Of a stretch of 64,000 nucleotides of DNA, positions 35,734 to 49,800 are shown in pieces (the first letter of the stretch is position 1; every line of letters begins with the position of its first letter). Source of the DNA: Lycocorax pyrrhopterus obiensis (Eukaryota > Chordata > Aves > Passeriformes > Paradisaeidae); the NCBI GenBank assembly GCA_014706295.1, contig JACSVZ010000002.1:135828682-135892681 (forward strand). Direction: 5' to 3'. Under the pieces are notes generated by a model. It was given only the letters and a program-made list of their open reading frames with translations, ran no database searches and had not been told where the DNA came from. Position numbers and translations under genes: made by a program.

Positions 35734-38700
35734 AGGAAATGTGAGACCATTTTCAAGCATATACTATTATATAAAACACTAGTTTCAGCTTGAACTTGAA
35801 ACATGTTTGCATTTCTGTTTGCAATACTCTACATCTCTTGCAACAAAGCATTGATATTCCGTATTTCAAATTAGATTTTTCTTTCCTACTGCATACTTTC
35901 CCTACTTAATCTCAAAAGACTTTCTGAACTGCATTTCTGTTATTTAAACATCTATTTGCATTTTATTGCAAAATAAAATAGAAAAAGAATTACATACAAA
36001 AGCTGGAATGAATCATCTGAATTGAGTATCATGCAAAGTAACACAGTACAGAGTTCCAGAAATGAAACAGGTGAACAAATACAAAAAGAAGGATTATCCT
36101 CCTTAAATATTTTTTCTTTCTTTCCTATACTATAAAATTTCTAACTATGCTGATGATTGAGTTCAGAAGACTTTATGCACTAAATAATAACAGACCTTTT
36201 CTCTGAAGAGCAAATAATTTTTTACCCTCAAGTAGAAGTTTTTTTCTTTGTAAAACCCCTTATTTTGTTCTGAGACAAAACAACAAAATTAAGGTTTTTT
36301 TGCTAACATATTAAAGTGTCATTACTCCTGCTTCTGAATTGAACCTCAACTGGAGATGGGAGTAACTTCTTGAAGATATATTGCTTCTATGAAAGTGACA
36401 GCTGACTTGTAGCAGGATTCCTACATATTCAGTGTGACCCAGAGTCAGGATGTGAGAGTGATTTCTTTTTAGAGCAGCAATCACTATAAGCCCTGATGCA
36501 AAACAGCAAGACACCTTCTGAATAATCTTTCTCTTCTAGATCACCACATGGCAAGAGGGAAAGAAACAAACAGCACAGCCAAATATACAGCTAATAAGTC
36601 TGAAATATCCAGTAATAATTCAACAACAGCAACAACAACAAAAAGCAAGTGTTCACTGTGATGCTGACATGAAGTAGACACTCATATTGTGTTTCAGTAA
36701 AGTAATAACGATTTATTGCATAGCTTTAATGCTTAAGTTGGTGTTCACGTATGGAGCTCTTTGTTTCATGGTTTGAAGTATATGACAACTATAGTGGGAA
36801 ATAAAATTAAAGATTTGAGGAAGAGATATAAATGTTGTGAATATAAAGAGACCGTAGGAGCTGAACATGATGCATTTCAGCAAGGTTCAATCAATATTAA
36901 GATATGATCAATGCTTGAAATGTAAGATCCTAAACCGAAACAATATAAATCAAAGAAAGGAGTTATTCACAGTCTTAGAATATGACAAAAGAAAAAGCAG
37001 TGGCAAAATCTAAAAAAGAAGAAATCCAAACTGTACCAAAAAAAGGAAAAAAAAAAAAAAGAAAAAAGAGAAAGACTTATGAACAGGGAAGTAGTCAAGA
37101 AGACTCTCAGATTGCAAAGGAATTTGGGACAATCAGGATTGCTTGAAACTATATTACATTAAATAGTAATGAGTTCTCCAAAAAATGCTGAGGATCAGAA
37201 TGTGCAATGAGAGAAGTCCTTCCTGGTTCTGTCACTTATGATTCATTAGAATTTTTGTTTTCTTGTTGATTTCCTTTATAATTGCCTCAGAAACAACCCT
37301 CTAGGCATTAACTGGATTAGATTACTCTATTAAAGTATCATCAGTTTAGAAAACATTTTCCCTCAATCAAGTTTGCTCTACGATCTGCTTTCAGTGCTTT
37401 GGATGATTTTAATTTAGATTTATCTCCAGTGATTTAATTACATCCAAGTGTTATGGATGTCCTTATTTAATGTTGCCAGTCTTTTAGCTTCCTCACTGGA
37501 ATTGACTGCAGAAATCGTGCTGCCCTGGTTTGTTTTGTCTGGTAGATGGTAGTTTCAGACAAGGCATGCTGCACCCCCACGGAGCCGTCACATCTGTGTG
37601 CTCTCTATTTTGTATCGATTCTTGAATTTTTTTTTCTTCTCTTTTCTCTGGAAATGTGATCCAAAGATTACAGTAGCAATGCAATATTCATGTAATTCTG
37701 AAGATCAAAAATCTCTGACCTCAATGTTCCCAATGAATGCTTATTTTAGAATGGGGGAAGAGGATAAAATGGGGGTAAAAAAGCTAGTTCAGAAGTTTCA
37801 TTGTGTCATGCAAGGTTAAGGAAGCTTAAAATTAAAAAAAAAGTGAAAAGATTTCAAACTTTGCATTTTAAGAAGACTAAGCACAGGCAGGAAAAACAAA
37901 GACTTTATCTCTTACATTCCGAACTACAGCTCAGCTCTATTGCCACTCCCATTCTCTAGTGCCTTCTTCCTACCCTTCCCTTATCTCAAATGCTCTTGCT
38001 TTGTCATTTCTTTAGTCTATGGTAACAACATCTAGAGCTCATCTTCCACTTGCAGGATGCCTCTATCAAATAAATAATTGATAAAGTACTTGAATCAAAA
38101 ATTCATTTTACTTGTTATTGGTCATGAGGTGTCACAGATTTCCATTAGTAAATCAGCATTTAAAAGATGGGATTTTTTCTCAGTAAATATATTAATAGCA
38201 AAAATTGTTGCTATCTTTCCGAGAGGAGAGAGAGGAAACATTCTACTTTAAATATTTATATAAATACATGATACTCAACCTATTCCATGTATAACTGATA
38301 GTCAAATTAATGTAACTTGTATCTAACCTTCATAAACATCTTCTGCGACCTTAAGTACAATAAACATCTTTAAAATATGGATGTATGGTACTTATGTATT
38401 CACTTGCATTTCTGATGTCTATAAACACATCATATCAAAGACTGAGTGTGAGAACCCATGGTAATAAAACCTGGAATATCCTCTTTCATTTTTTTTCCTC
38501 TTCCTAAACAGGTAGCTCGTAAAACCTGATTTGTCTGTCATTGTGTTTGCACTTTTTTCTTTTTGTACTAAACTTGTTTTAACATTTTTCAGCTGCCACA
38601 TTTTAAAAATAAAATAAATTTAATAAACCTGAAGTAAATAAAGCAAATTTAAGCAACTGAAAACTCTTCCTCATCAGTGAGTGATACAATTTTCAATGAC

Positions 38701-41377
38701 ACACGTACATATGTTTTTCCTGCATTTGCATCAAAAGTGTTTGAATTGTCTGACCATTTGGTAGTTGCCTTGGAGCATTTTTAATGATTAATGTTCCCAT
38801 AGAGCTGTCTGAGATCTCAATCCAATAGATGATTTAGATCCCATTCTTCAAAAGTACTACTCTTCCAACCAAAAGGCACGTAATTGTGATGAAATTTGGT
38901 GATCTAAAGTCACTACCTTGCAAAATTATGTTCAACTGTCACTTACCCAGACGTGTCTGAAGTCCTTCAGTCTTGACTGAGATGACCTACTGATATTTAG
39001 GGTGGATCTCAATGGGATAATTATTTGAATTATGTGCTTTCTATTTTTTTTTTTTATTTAGACTTCTCTGTTGAAACTTGTCCTGAGACCATCAACTGCA
39101 GCAATATTTGTGCTCACATCTATCTCATAACTGCTGCTTCTCATTAGAGTCATGCAGCCTTGTCTAGACAACAACTGTCCAGGCAGGGTCTGCAGCAGTT
39201 TTGAGTTATGCTGGCTAGAACCTGAGCGTGCCACAACATCCTGAGCAGTCAGTGATGCTCACAGACAAATTTGCCCACAGTTACCTTAGCCCTGGCCATA
39301 CCACTCTGTTCTGTTGTACTCTTCAGAGCTCTCAGGAGGGCTTATTCAGCAAGAGTGAAATCATCAAGGTGATTCTAATTCATAGTCCATCACCTCAGTG
39401 TCTTAACTTTTGTGATAGAAAAGTAGCCAAGGAAGGTATATATCATAGTATAATGCAGATGGAAGACAGTAAATCCTTGGTTTATGTGTTTGGCTCTTCT
39501 AGTTCTCTGCTTCTACCCTGACAAAATGAACTTTAATTTAGTAATATGATACAAATACCTACTTCAGATAACCCACACTTCCATGCCCCAGCTTTATGAC
39601 ATGAAACTATGTTTTGCTAATGCAGATGTAGTTTATATTCCATCTGGGTCTTTTTAGAATAAATGGATGAATTGGCAGGGTAAAATATCCTTAAAGGCTG
39701 CTTTTCTAATATGTTATAAACAATAGACTAAAGACAATATAACTGTTACAGTAAATCGATTGAAAATTGTCAAAATTATAGAAATTTCCAGAAATTTTAT
39801 AACAACAGCTATATACTGAAGCAACAATTTAGATTAACTGTATGTTATGAGCACTGTGCTGGGAGTTTCAGATGAAAAGTAGTTTAGTATGTAGTGAAAG
39901 TCCTCAGCCTGAGGGCTGGTCATTGTAACATATGAAATGATCTGTGTGATCTAAGCCCATTGATTTCTCATAAGGAATATATTAACATATAGGTATACTC
40001 AAATGCTAAACATGGGTGGAAAATGTAGACATGTTCCTAAAAAGACTAAAAAATTTACTTTAAAGAAGAAAGCTAAAAAAATGAGTTAATGTGGGGAAAG
40101 ATGTCTGAAGGTGTGTGAACTGAAGGAAGAAGACAAGGGAGAGGGTTTTAAAGAGAGTGTGAACTTTTCGTTTCCATGGAAACAATGAAATTAACAAAAT
40201 CCATTAGCCCAACTCAGGAGAAAGCAAGTTGGTGTGATCCGTGACCTACAGCCCATATTTAGGACTCTTCTCAATGTCCCTTTTGGCCCAACCAGTCATC
40301 CAGGGTTCCCAGTTCCGCCCTGTGAGCTCATTTAAACACCATGAACTATGACAATTCAGCCTATTTGGTCCAAGGCTCTAACTGTCACAACCACCATTAG
40401 GGAACTTCGTACCCCACCTGGTAGAAAGAAGAAGTGCTGGTGACAAGGCTGACCTCCCTTCTCTTTGATGTTCAGCTTCTCATTTGTGCCAGCACACCTT
40501 GTTACACACTAAATTATAACAAGGAACTCATACAGCTTTAAAAAAAAACAAACCTAAAAGTCCACAAATCACAAATCTACTGTGACTGTGTTTCTTAATA
40601 CTTTGTTCACATAATCTTATGACACATTTCTATTGGGAACTTTCAAGGTGGAAAACTGGCCAGCCTCCCAGTATTCTTTCTACTTTCTCAGTTTTCAGAT
40701 TCTTCCACTTCATAAAATTTCTGTTACTTTCTTCTTGCAAAATAAGGAATTAAACTAAAATAAAAATGACATGAATAAAGACTTTAACATCTTGGAACAG
40801 CAAGGTACTAAAAAGGTTTAAATAGGCATCCTAAGGCAATTTATAATTGTGGGTACACACCAGGCAATATTTTTTTACTTTTCTGGCTTTCTTTCAAATA
40901 TTAATCATAAGAATAAGGAGACTTTCAATGTCATTATCAGTTCAAAATAGTCATGTTACTCTTTTTTCTTTCCACAGAGTTTCTTAGTATAAGCAAATGG
41001 CCCTGATTACAGGTGTAAAATTCAGTGTATAAAAAAGCATAAAATACATAGTATTCTGTAACTCTGAGCTTCTGCCTTTCCAGTAAACACACAATTTGTT
41101 ACTGTTTAGAGATAAGAGGCGTCCTTCCCTAGGCAATGTTGGGGTTTTTTCTACATAGGGCTTTCTTGAAGCAAAAGCTGTCTCTAAGGTACTTGTCCTT
41201 AGAGAAATATATCAATTACAGAATGCAGTATTTCATATGGATTTGAATTAGATTAAGTTCATAGCAGATATTTATTACATCTGCTTCTGTACTAGCAGGT
41301 ATGCAACGCAGAGATTTTCGTGGAAAGAGTTGTTCTCAGGCAAGAAAACACACTCAAACTATTGTTAATCTCAGATA
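35734..41377. other. Unique DNA, no gene seen
   Basis: No gene recognised. It holds a (CAA)n at 36621-36640, an A-rich run at 37040-37068 and T runs near 37627 and 39045. Two less AT-rich islands, 39100-39540 and 40080-40500, belong to no repeat family that I know. The second contains a 14-bp perfect palindrome at 40170-40183. Confidence 0.55.
40170..40183. promoter_or_regulatory. Palindrome resembling an RFX-type X-box
   Basis: GTTTCCATGGAAAC is a perfect 14-bp palindrome. It is close to the RFX-family dimer site (GTTRCC/GGYAAC-type half sites) but both half sites carry the TTTCC variant. A binding role is inference only, and no gene start is seen nearby. Confidence 0.25.
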
Positions 41378-41878
41378 CAGACCACATAGGGGAAACTGCA
41401 TCCAGTTTTCGCTTCCAGTACAAAGAAAGAATTAGATAAACTCTAATAGGTTTAGTAGAAGGCTACAAGTCTGGATAGGGCTACAGAATTTACCCTCAGA
41501 GTAACAGCTGGGGGAGCTGTTCAGGCTGAAGAGATGTATTTTAGGGTACCTAGTATAGCCCTGCCAGAACCTATGAACAAGTTAACGAGAAGACAGAGCC
41601 AAGTTATTTATTGAGGAGCAGGAATAGAAGAATGAATGACAGTGGTCATAAATTGAAATGGAAGCAGTCTGACTTACAAGGAAAAACTTCTACTCTACAA
41701 AGACCATGAAGTGCTGAAAGATGCTGCCTACTGAAGCTGTGTATCTGTTGTTGAAGGTTTCCAAGATCTGCCTGAGCACCCTGGTCTGCTCTTCCAGCTG
41801 AGCCTGTTTGAGCAGGAGGTTGGACTACAAACCTCTTGAGACTCCTTTCAGCCTGAATGATTCAGAAATTCTATGATA
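41378..41878 (+). mobile_element. CR1 LINE 3' fragment
   Basis: Plus-strand CR1. It begins near ACTGCATCCAGTTTTCGCTT and runs through GAGCTGTTCAGGCTGAAGAG and ATTGAAATGGAAGCAG. It ends with GCAGGAGGTTGGACTACAAA, CTCCTTTCAGCCTGAATG and a single octamer-like TTCTATGAT. Confidence 0.82.
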
Positions 41879-43307
41879 TTGCAGTGAGTGGCTACATAGA
41901 CAGAGTCCAAGTTTTAAAAGGCACTGAGGTGTTAGATATTTTTCTATTATCTGGTCTGGTGTAAAGAGAAAAGTACTTTGGAATGTTTTCGTTAAAAACC
42001 AAACAAAAACACCAGTAACATTTCTTAAAAGCACACAGTTTCTTATGACAAAAATAAACTACTAAGGGCAAGACTAAACATCTGCAATTTGTGTCTACTT
42101 ATGCAAAAGACAGAGAAATCACTGGGAATCTTTTTTTGACTTTGAAAATTATAATAAACACATTATTTCCTCTGAAAATTCATGACTGAATATTGGATGT
42201 TTCTTTCAAACAGTATTGAATTGTTGCTTCATTATACTTTCTCATTATTTATTTACTAATTAAAAGACATATGTCATATGAATGTATTGGTCTACCTCAT
42301 TTGTAAATGGAACAATAATAAATAATGACCATTTCTTTACTCCTTATTTATTACTATTATCTAGTTCTTCTCTATCAGTTGCCATATGTCATCTGGCCTG
42401 GACACCATATATGATTAAAGTTTTTCTTATTTCTTCTGGATTTTAAAATAAATTTAATGCGCCAGCTGTGGTTTCTTGTAGATTTTATCTCCCATTTTTA
42501 CATTATTGCACTGCAATAGCTTCTGTGTATTTTTTCTTCTGTTTTGATTTGTTTACATTCAGTTTACTTGTGTTTCTTCCTAAGTCTTGTTGATTAGTCT
42601 TCTTAATTACTGTCTTCATTTTCCCTCTTGTTTAGGGATTGGTTTCAAAACTTATGTTCCTATTTCTGAGGCCCCATTCTTCTCATCACCTGACCTTAAA
42701 AATGTACTCGTATATGATAAGAAATGGTTTTCTCGAGAAGATCACAGAAGAAATAATAGGAAGTGACCCAGAAGTCTGCTATTTCTGCTTCCATTTCCTT
42801 TGATTTAGTCGTTTAACCATGCACAGAGAAGAGCTAAGGCAAAATACGCTATACCTAAATGATTAGCCTGGTTTCTTTTCATCCTGAAATTTCAAATACT
42901 CACATAGTAAAGTTAATGAAGCATATATGAATGACTGCAATAGTTACTTAGAAAGACACTGCTGATGGACCATATTTAATCAGGGTACTGTCAGAAATCA
43001 GGTACAGTATCTGCATATCACAGTAAAATGAACAGAGAACTTAATTAGAAAATTAAAAGGACAAATTTGGGTTTTATTTGATGGAAGGCATTGCTCTTAG
43101 ACTTTCTACATACAGTTTCATAACTAAAATGTTGGGCGAAAAAGATGAATCTTGGCAGCATCTCTTGATGGGCATTTTGCACTAAAACATCAAGTCATAT
43201 TTCCCTGAGGACCAGCCCTAAATCTCTGAAAAGAGATTATTATAAACAATTGAACAGAGATGTCAGAAACCATATATGACAAATCCTTGGCTACATCAAC
43301 GTATGCG

Positions 43308-43330
43308 CACACACACACACACACACACAC
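43308..43330. repeat. (CA)n microsatellite
   Basis: About 11 uninterrupted CA units following GTATGCG. Confidence 0.95.
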
Positions 43331-46300
43331 GAAATGTATTCTGTGTGGAAAAAAATTATGCAATTCAAGGCAAGCAAAACTTAAATAATAGCAAAGTTTT
43401 AGTTCTTATAGAATAGCATCAAGGGAAGAATATACAATAAAAATGTTGAGTAATGGAAGAGGTAATTGTATTAGATAAACAGACAAATATTTCTAATGCA
43501 CTACACAGGCCTGCATAATTATATGTAGATGGTAACAAGCATTTGCATCCATGGAAATTATCTCTATACCAAGATTCCTATAAGGTTTGTGGATTCTAAA
43601 TTTTCCGAACTTCATTTTTTTCATATAGTGTCAATTATTGATATGGTATTGTTAACATAAGGATCATTAATCTATTGGGCTTTATCAGTAGCCTTCCTGA
43701 ATACCACCTTTGGATATCACTAACTCTACTTGTAATTTTCTAAGGTTGTTTTTTGTTATACAAAAGGGGTTAGTTTTAACAATGTTTGATTTAGGTATGG
43801 CTGAAGATCAAATTAATTTTATTTGTTATTTATTCAATACCATGAAAATAAACTTTTGCAAAAAATCCTTGGACAAACCTAGGACTTAAATTTTTAATTC
43901 AATAATTAAAAGAATATACTACATATTGCTATTGTTTGTTAATAAAAGCACTTCTCTTGTGGATTTCATCTAAGCTATTCTGAACACCTCAAAGGACAGG
44001 CTTTTACCCAATCTACAATGTCTTCCTTCAAGTTCTGCATATTGAAGTCTGATTTCACAAGTTATTCAGTGTAGTTCTTCGAATATGGGCAGCACATATT
44101 CTTTTCTATAGCTGGTAACAAAAGTGCGTGTGCCATCAAGTCACTCAGAGAACTATAAGCCAGCTTTTTTTACCATGAAGTTATCAATTCTTTCTCTGAG
44201 ATGAAAATAAAATATTCTTTAAAGTCAGTATAAAGGAAAATTAACAATCAAACCTAGGATTGTGAATCTGTATCACTAATTATTTTCTTGTCAGGTACTT
44301 TCCACCATACTTCACTTATGAATTATGGCTACAGCTCTGATCCTGCAAATCAGTCCATACTGGAAAATCAGTTACTGCACATATATGGGCCCAGAGATCT
44401 GGACACGGCAATCAATCTATCACACTGGTAACTTATACTATAAACTCTGCAGTTTGGGATCCTGGTTTTTATTGCAACGGCTCTTAGTATTTAAGGATTA
44501 CTTTCTAAGTAAATATATATGTAAATAACCATGAAGAATAAAGGGATACAATTAATGACTTTGGTATATTTAGGGATATCCCAAATGGCTATTACCTTTA
44601 ATGATCACTTTTAATATCTTATATTTACATTAACTACATTAATTCATTAAGGTTAGAGTTTAGTACTGTCACTGCATATATAAAAATGGTTGAAATTTGG
44701 CCATTAAAACAAAAAATCTAGCCATTTAACAGTCTTTTTATACAATGCTGTGATCTTTTGATTTTGAAGTGTCTCTTAGATAGAAAACTAACAGCTCTAC
44801 CTTTTTATGTTTTGAAGGTAATTATGTATATATAATTTACCTGGAGCAGGTTAGTTTATGAATCTTTCAAATCCTTCATTTTGGTAGGAAAAAAGTAAGA
44901 TTAAGAGAAATGTGAACAAATTAAATTTCACTGAGATACTTTAGCCACATTTATGACTAACTTACTTGAGCTTAGTCATGAATTTATTTCCATTCTTCTC
45001 AGAAAATAGAGACTTCCTACAGCTTACCCTGCTTTAGTACACAGTCACACATCCAGCACAATAGATAATTATGAGTTATACTTATCTTTTGTGAATTATT
45101 TTCTTTGGAGTCCATTCATAGTAAAAAATTATGCATTCTTATGTTATAGCGATATATTAGCTATTTGAGGGAAAAAGTTTGAAACATTTTTTCAGCTGAA
45201 TAGAGCTAACAACAAAGTTGAAAACTTAAGGAAAATATGAAATTTCTTAGGGAGGCAAAAAGAAAGGATCTTAGGGGAGATCAAGAAAGCTGGGTGTATA
45301 AAGGGCACTATGAAGAGTCTTGGCATAGGTAAAATTTACCATTGAATGTTCTATGTAGGAAATCATTTCTACTGTTTAACAAAAGCAAGAATGAATAAAC
45401 AAATACATAAATAAATATTTTGTAGTCAGTTGGAATTTTTTTCGTTTGAAATTTCAATGTAATCTTCCATACTATTTAAGAAATTATTACCTGCTAAATA
45501 TTAGCAATTAGTGCCTTTCCATGATTCTGATTATAGTTTCTGTTTAAAAGGCCATATTCAGGATTTCAAGAAGTCTATGATCTTTCTTCTGTAAAGTATT
45601 TCTCAGCTGTCCAAGGCACAGCACAATTCAATAGATCTCTAGGAAATACTAGCAGCTGCTTAAGGGGATACTGTAAAACTACAGGTGGTAACAGACATCT
45701 ACTGCTCTATACTGAAAGAGAAAAAAAAAGTGTAAACTTGAATAAATTGTTGGAAACTATTTGGGCATATGTAATGAATTTATTGGTAGAATATATAGAA
45801 CTTGGATTCTAAGGCATCAGACATGGGCAGCTTCTGATGATCCAGAAAAGAAGCATTTTATCAGTACTATAGACCTAGCAAGGTAATCAGAATACCAGTA
45901 ACACTGAAATAACTCTAAGTTGTTGTAATTCACATTCTTTTTATGCACAGTGAGTTTGAAAGCATTCAGAACATAACTCATAGAGTTCATGAAAAAGAAT
46001 TTGAATTTATGAGACTCCTAAGGAATTCAATAGCCCTTTCTGAACTCTGTTAAATGGAAGAATGAATTTTTAATGTGTCATTGCCTTTCAAGTTATAAAT
46101 TGTGCTGTTAAAACAATCAAATGGATGGAAAACTCGAAGAAAGAAAACACAATTGTCAGGCAAGAATACTTGACTAAAATCTTTTCAGAATTTTAAAGAT
46201 TTATAAATTTCACATATACTTTTGTTAACAATTATAGTTATGTGTACTTAAAAAAAACAGGATACTTCAAAAAAAACTGTCTGACATACTTCCATAGCTT

Positions 46301-47847
46301 GTCAAAAGTATGAGTAAATTGAAATTCTCTAATTAGATGTTTGTTCTTTCATATTTTTATACAGCTTATTAATTTTAGATGTTTTGATTTTGTTGTTTTG
46401 TTGTAGGGCTTTCTGTTTTCTTTTTTTTTCTTAAGTACTTTTATGCTAACAGCTCTTTTATCAGGCATCAGCCTGACGCAATTTGAAGTGACTGTCATTT
46501 TAAGACCTGTACTCAGGACTTTGATTGTCGAAGAGTCATATCAGTCTTACCAACATTGACTTTTCTGGCAAAATGATAATAGTAAAATAGAATAACCAAG
46601 AGGGAAAAAGTTAATCTGTCTTAGCCATGCTGCAAGGAAATGGAAATAAAAAAATTAAAAGGAAAAAATTGGAAGAATAAAAGGATTTATGTAGGCAGAA
46701 AGGGAAACCTAGACATGATAGCTATCTTTCAATCATTTGATGTGCCCTGTGCAATCATACATATACACATACACCAGAAATTCAGTGTCCTCTGGCGTAC
46801 TGTAAGAATTCTGCATATTACCAAAACACCCTGAATGTTGCCTAATACAAGACACTGGTTTTATTATTTTTGCTGTGGTTATAAAAGCTGAAGAAATGAC
46901 CTGGGAAAAATTGGTAATAAAGATATGCAAAGGACAAAATACCACAAAGCACACACAAAGTAGGTACACTGCACTACTACATTCTGTTTCTAAGCTGAAT
47001 CACCTTAGTAATAAATTATCCAGCTTTTTTGTCAGGCTGTGAAGTTTCAAAAACTGAATAAAATATGCACATATTTTACTCCACTTTATGGCAAGAAGCA
47101 TGTCACTGAAAGTTTAAGAGACCTTTCTCTAGCTTTTTAGTGAAAGTACTGAAATTGCAAAACTATGGAATTTCATATAATTTGATTTTCTAAGAAGACT
47201 GAAATTAGATTTCAGTTAAAATTATTTTGTCATTTTTAATGAAGTCAGTGAACTAGTTAGTGAACTTAAAGATAGTGCAAATTAAGAGATTTTGTTCAAG
47301 GTAATTCACAGCTAGTCAAAACTCGGACAAATAGTTTTAATGAGTAAATTATGTACTTATGAAGCACAAACTTTATTCAGTATCATGAAAACATCCATCA
47401 GTTATTTGACAGGGTAGAATGGATTGCATAAGAAAATCAGATTCCATGATATGTCCCCCACAGAACAGACTCCTGAAAACGTTTTAGGTAAGAAATAGGT
47501 AAGAAAAAATGTGTGATTATGGGTAAATTACCAGATTTGTGCTTCATCAACTCTTTACCTCCACAATTGTTTGGAAAAGAAAACAAAGCCATGAAGAATA
47601 GATCAAGAAAGGAACCAGACAGTCTGTCACTCAAGACATGCCACTGTGAGATGGAGAAACATGAAGGAGTGAACTGAATGATTGGTCTCATCAAATGGTG
47701 CTAAGAGATGAAAAATATTGATTTTCAAAACAATGAAGGAATGGAATTTTTATTTATAAAATAAAAGGCATAATTCAGAGACTAAGAACCCACGCTCTTA
47801 AGAAAATTTTACAACAGGAAAGTGAAAAATGGACCAGAAAAATATAA

Positions 47848-47964
47848 GGGAAAAAAAAAAAAGGAATAGGAAAAATAAAGACAATAAGAAAAAAAAAAAA
47901 AAGAAGAAAATAGAAAAGAAAAGAAAAAGAAAACAAAACAAGAAGAAAGAAAAGAAAACAAAAC
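47848..47964. repeat. A/G-rich (GAAA)-type low-complexity tract
   Basis: About 115 bp made almost only of A and G on the plus strand, including poly(A) runs of 12-14 and GAAAA or AGAAA units, with a few T and C. Lysine-rich and phenylalanine-rich open frames over it (47829-48092 plus; 47798-48025 minus) come from the composition and are not genes. Confidence 0.9.
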
Positions 47965-49044
47965 CAGAACCTTTTCTCCCTTCACTGAGACCTCTAGCAT
48001 TTACATTTGGATATTGCTCTTTCAATGACCCAAGAATTAATACAGAGAGTGAAAGTGATAGAGAATGTGCAAGCTTAGGGAATAAAATGTAGGAAAGAGC
48101 TGTAACTGACCTGTCTATAGTTCAGTAAAGCAAAATAGCCAAAAAATAGCAAGAAGCTTGATACGTATATATGCTAACATGAATATTTTCCATTTTAACC
48201 ACTATACATGCTACTGACACTAGTCAATAACAAGTTCACTTGCACGAGAAAGTTTAATCCTTATTAAATCAGGATCACTTAGAAACTAAGATGGATTTCC
48301 TTTCTATAAGCTTTGTTTTTTCTTTTTTTGTATTTTCATGTATAGCTCTAGACTCTCAAGGGACAAAGCAATAATTCATTCATGTGCGGATATATCTGTC
48401 TACATCTATTAGTAAAATTTTATTTTTTATTGAGTCTGAGTTGTCTTTTGAGTATACTGAATGAGCGAATACTGCATCCATGTTATCTAGCATCTAATTT
48501 GCACTGTCTGTTAATTTAAAGTTTCAGTTAAGGACACTTATAGCCAAGAGCATTCTATCAAGGTTTAATCATTGATGTTCTGTTGTGAAGCCCAGATAAT
48601 GCATTAATTTGCAGACTGAAAATCTGCTTTCAATTTGTGTTACTCCATATAATCAAGAAGAAAACAGAAGAAAATGTACCATACTGTGAGAGTAAAGTAC
48701 CAGTAAAAGCTCTGGAGATTTTCCAGTGAATGACAAGAGCATCTGGCTGAGACAGGTGAAAGAGCAAAGTTGTCGTAATTACTTAAAGCAATGAGAAGAA
48801 TTTCTTCTCTGAAGCCCCAAACATGGCCACCAAATAATAATGTACCTCAGAATTTTTCATCTTCCCATTGTAAGTCTTTCTTCTCTAAAGCAACGTTCTT
48901 AAGTGATTTGAGGAAAAAATTCACTCATGAGGATTTCACCCATTGTGCTATTTTATGGGGTTTTTTAGATGTAGCTGTTATAACAACAAATTAATACGAA
49001 CATTTATATATTCTTGTCTTGCCTACATAAACATAAATTTAGAA

Positions 49045-49800
49045 ACACAGAATCATAGAAGGATTGGGGTTGGAATAGATCACTGCAGGTCATTTGGTCC
49101 AACAAACCTCCCTGCTCAAGAAGGGACACCTGGAGACAATTGCCCAGGACAAGGTTCAGAAGGGTTTTGGTCTCCAGGGACCAACAGGGCAAAGTATCTC
49201 TGGACAATCTGTTCCAGTGCCCCATGACGCTTACAGTAAACAAATGTTCTGTGTTGTTCAGAAGAAATATCCTGTGTTTCAGTTTGTGCCCACCGAGTCT
49301 GGTCCTGTCACTGGACACCTCTGAAAAGGGCCTGACTCTATCTTCTTTGCACACTTCAGATCACGATGAACTTGGTCTTCCAGGACCTTTTCTGAGAAGC
49401 TCCTTTCCAGCTGTGCGGCCCCTGGTATATATTGTTGTGTGGGGTTGTTATCTCCCAGGTGCAGGATTTTGCACTTCACCTTTTGAATTTCATGAAGTTC
49501 CTGCTGGCCCATTTTCCAGCCTGTCAGAGTCCCTCTGGATGGCAGCATGACCCTCTGGTGTATCAGCCACTCCTCCCAGTCTTGTGTTGTCAGCAAACTG
49601 TCTGAGGGTATACTCTGCCCCTCATTAATAAAGCTGTTAAACAGCAGATCAGTATTGACCTGTATATCACACCACTAGTGACTCATCTCTAAACCAGTCT
49701 TTTTGCCATTCCTCAGTAGCCTCTGTACTGCTCTGAAAATCATTGAGCCAGTTTTCAGTCCACCTTACTGTCTGCTCATTTAGCTCAGAAGTAACTCCCA
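49045..49800 (-). mobile_element. CR1 LINE 3' fragment with internal deletion
   Basis: Minus-strand CR1. ACACAGAATCATAGAAGGAT and CTGCTCAAGAAGGGACACCT open the 3' UTR. CCTGTCACTGGACACCTCTG, GTGCAGGATTTTGCACTTCA and CACACCACTAGTGACTCATC mark the RT C-terminal part. Near 49415-49440 the expected sequence of about 200 bp is missing or replaced by TA/TG-rich DNA. The end fades near 49800. Confidence 0.85.

Larger units (their letters stand above)
41879..49044. other. Unique AT-rich DNA, no gene seen
   Basis: About 7 kb of AT-rich sequence without a recognised gene or large mobile element. It holds a (CA)n at 43308-43330 and a long A/G-rich tract at 47848-47964. Confidence 0.6.

Noticed and set aside
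40950..41011. Strong acceptor (TTCTTTCCACAG at 40977) with a CAG-GTGTAA donor, as a 33-34-bp exon
   Set aside because: All three frames hit stops before the donor, so it cannot be an internal coding exon.
47829..48092. Lysine-rich and phenylalanine-rich frames
   Set aside because: Produced by the A/G-rich low-complexity tract.
49140..49550. 136-codon open frame and overlapping 116- and 105-codon frames
   Set aside because: Explained by the CR1 copy at 49045-49800. The plus-strand frame is antisense to the element.
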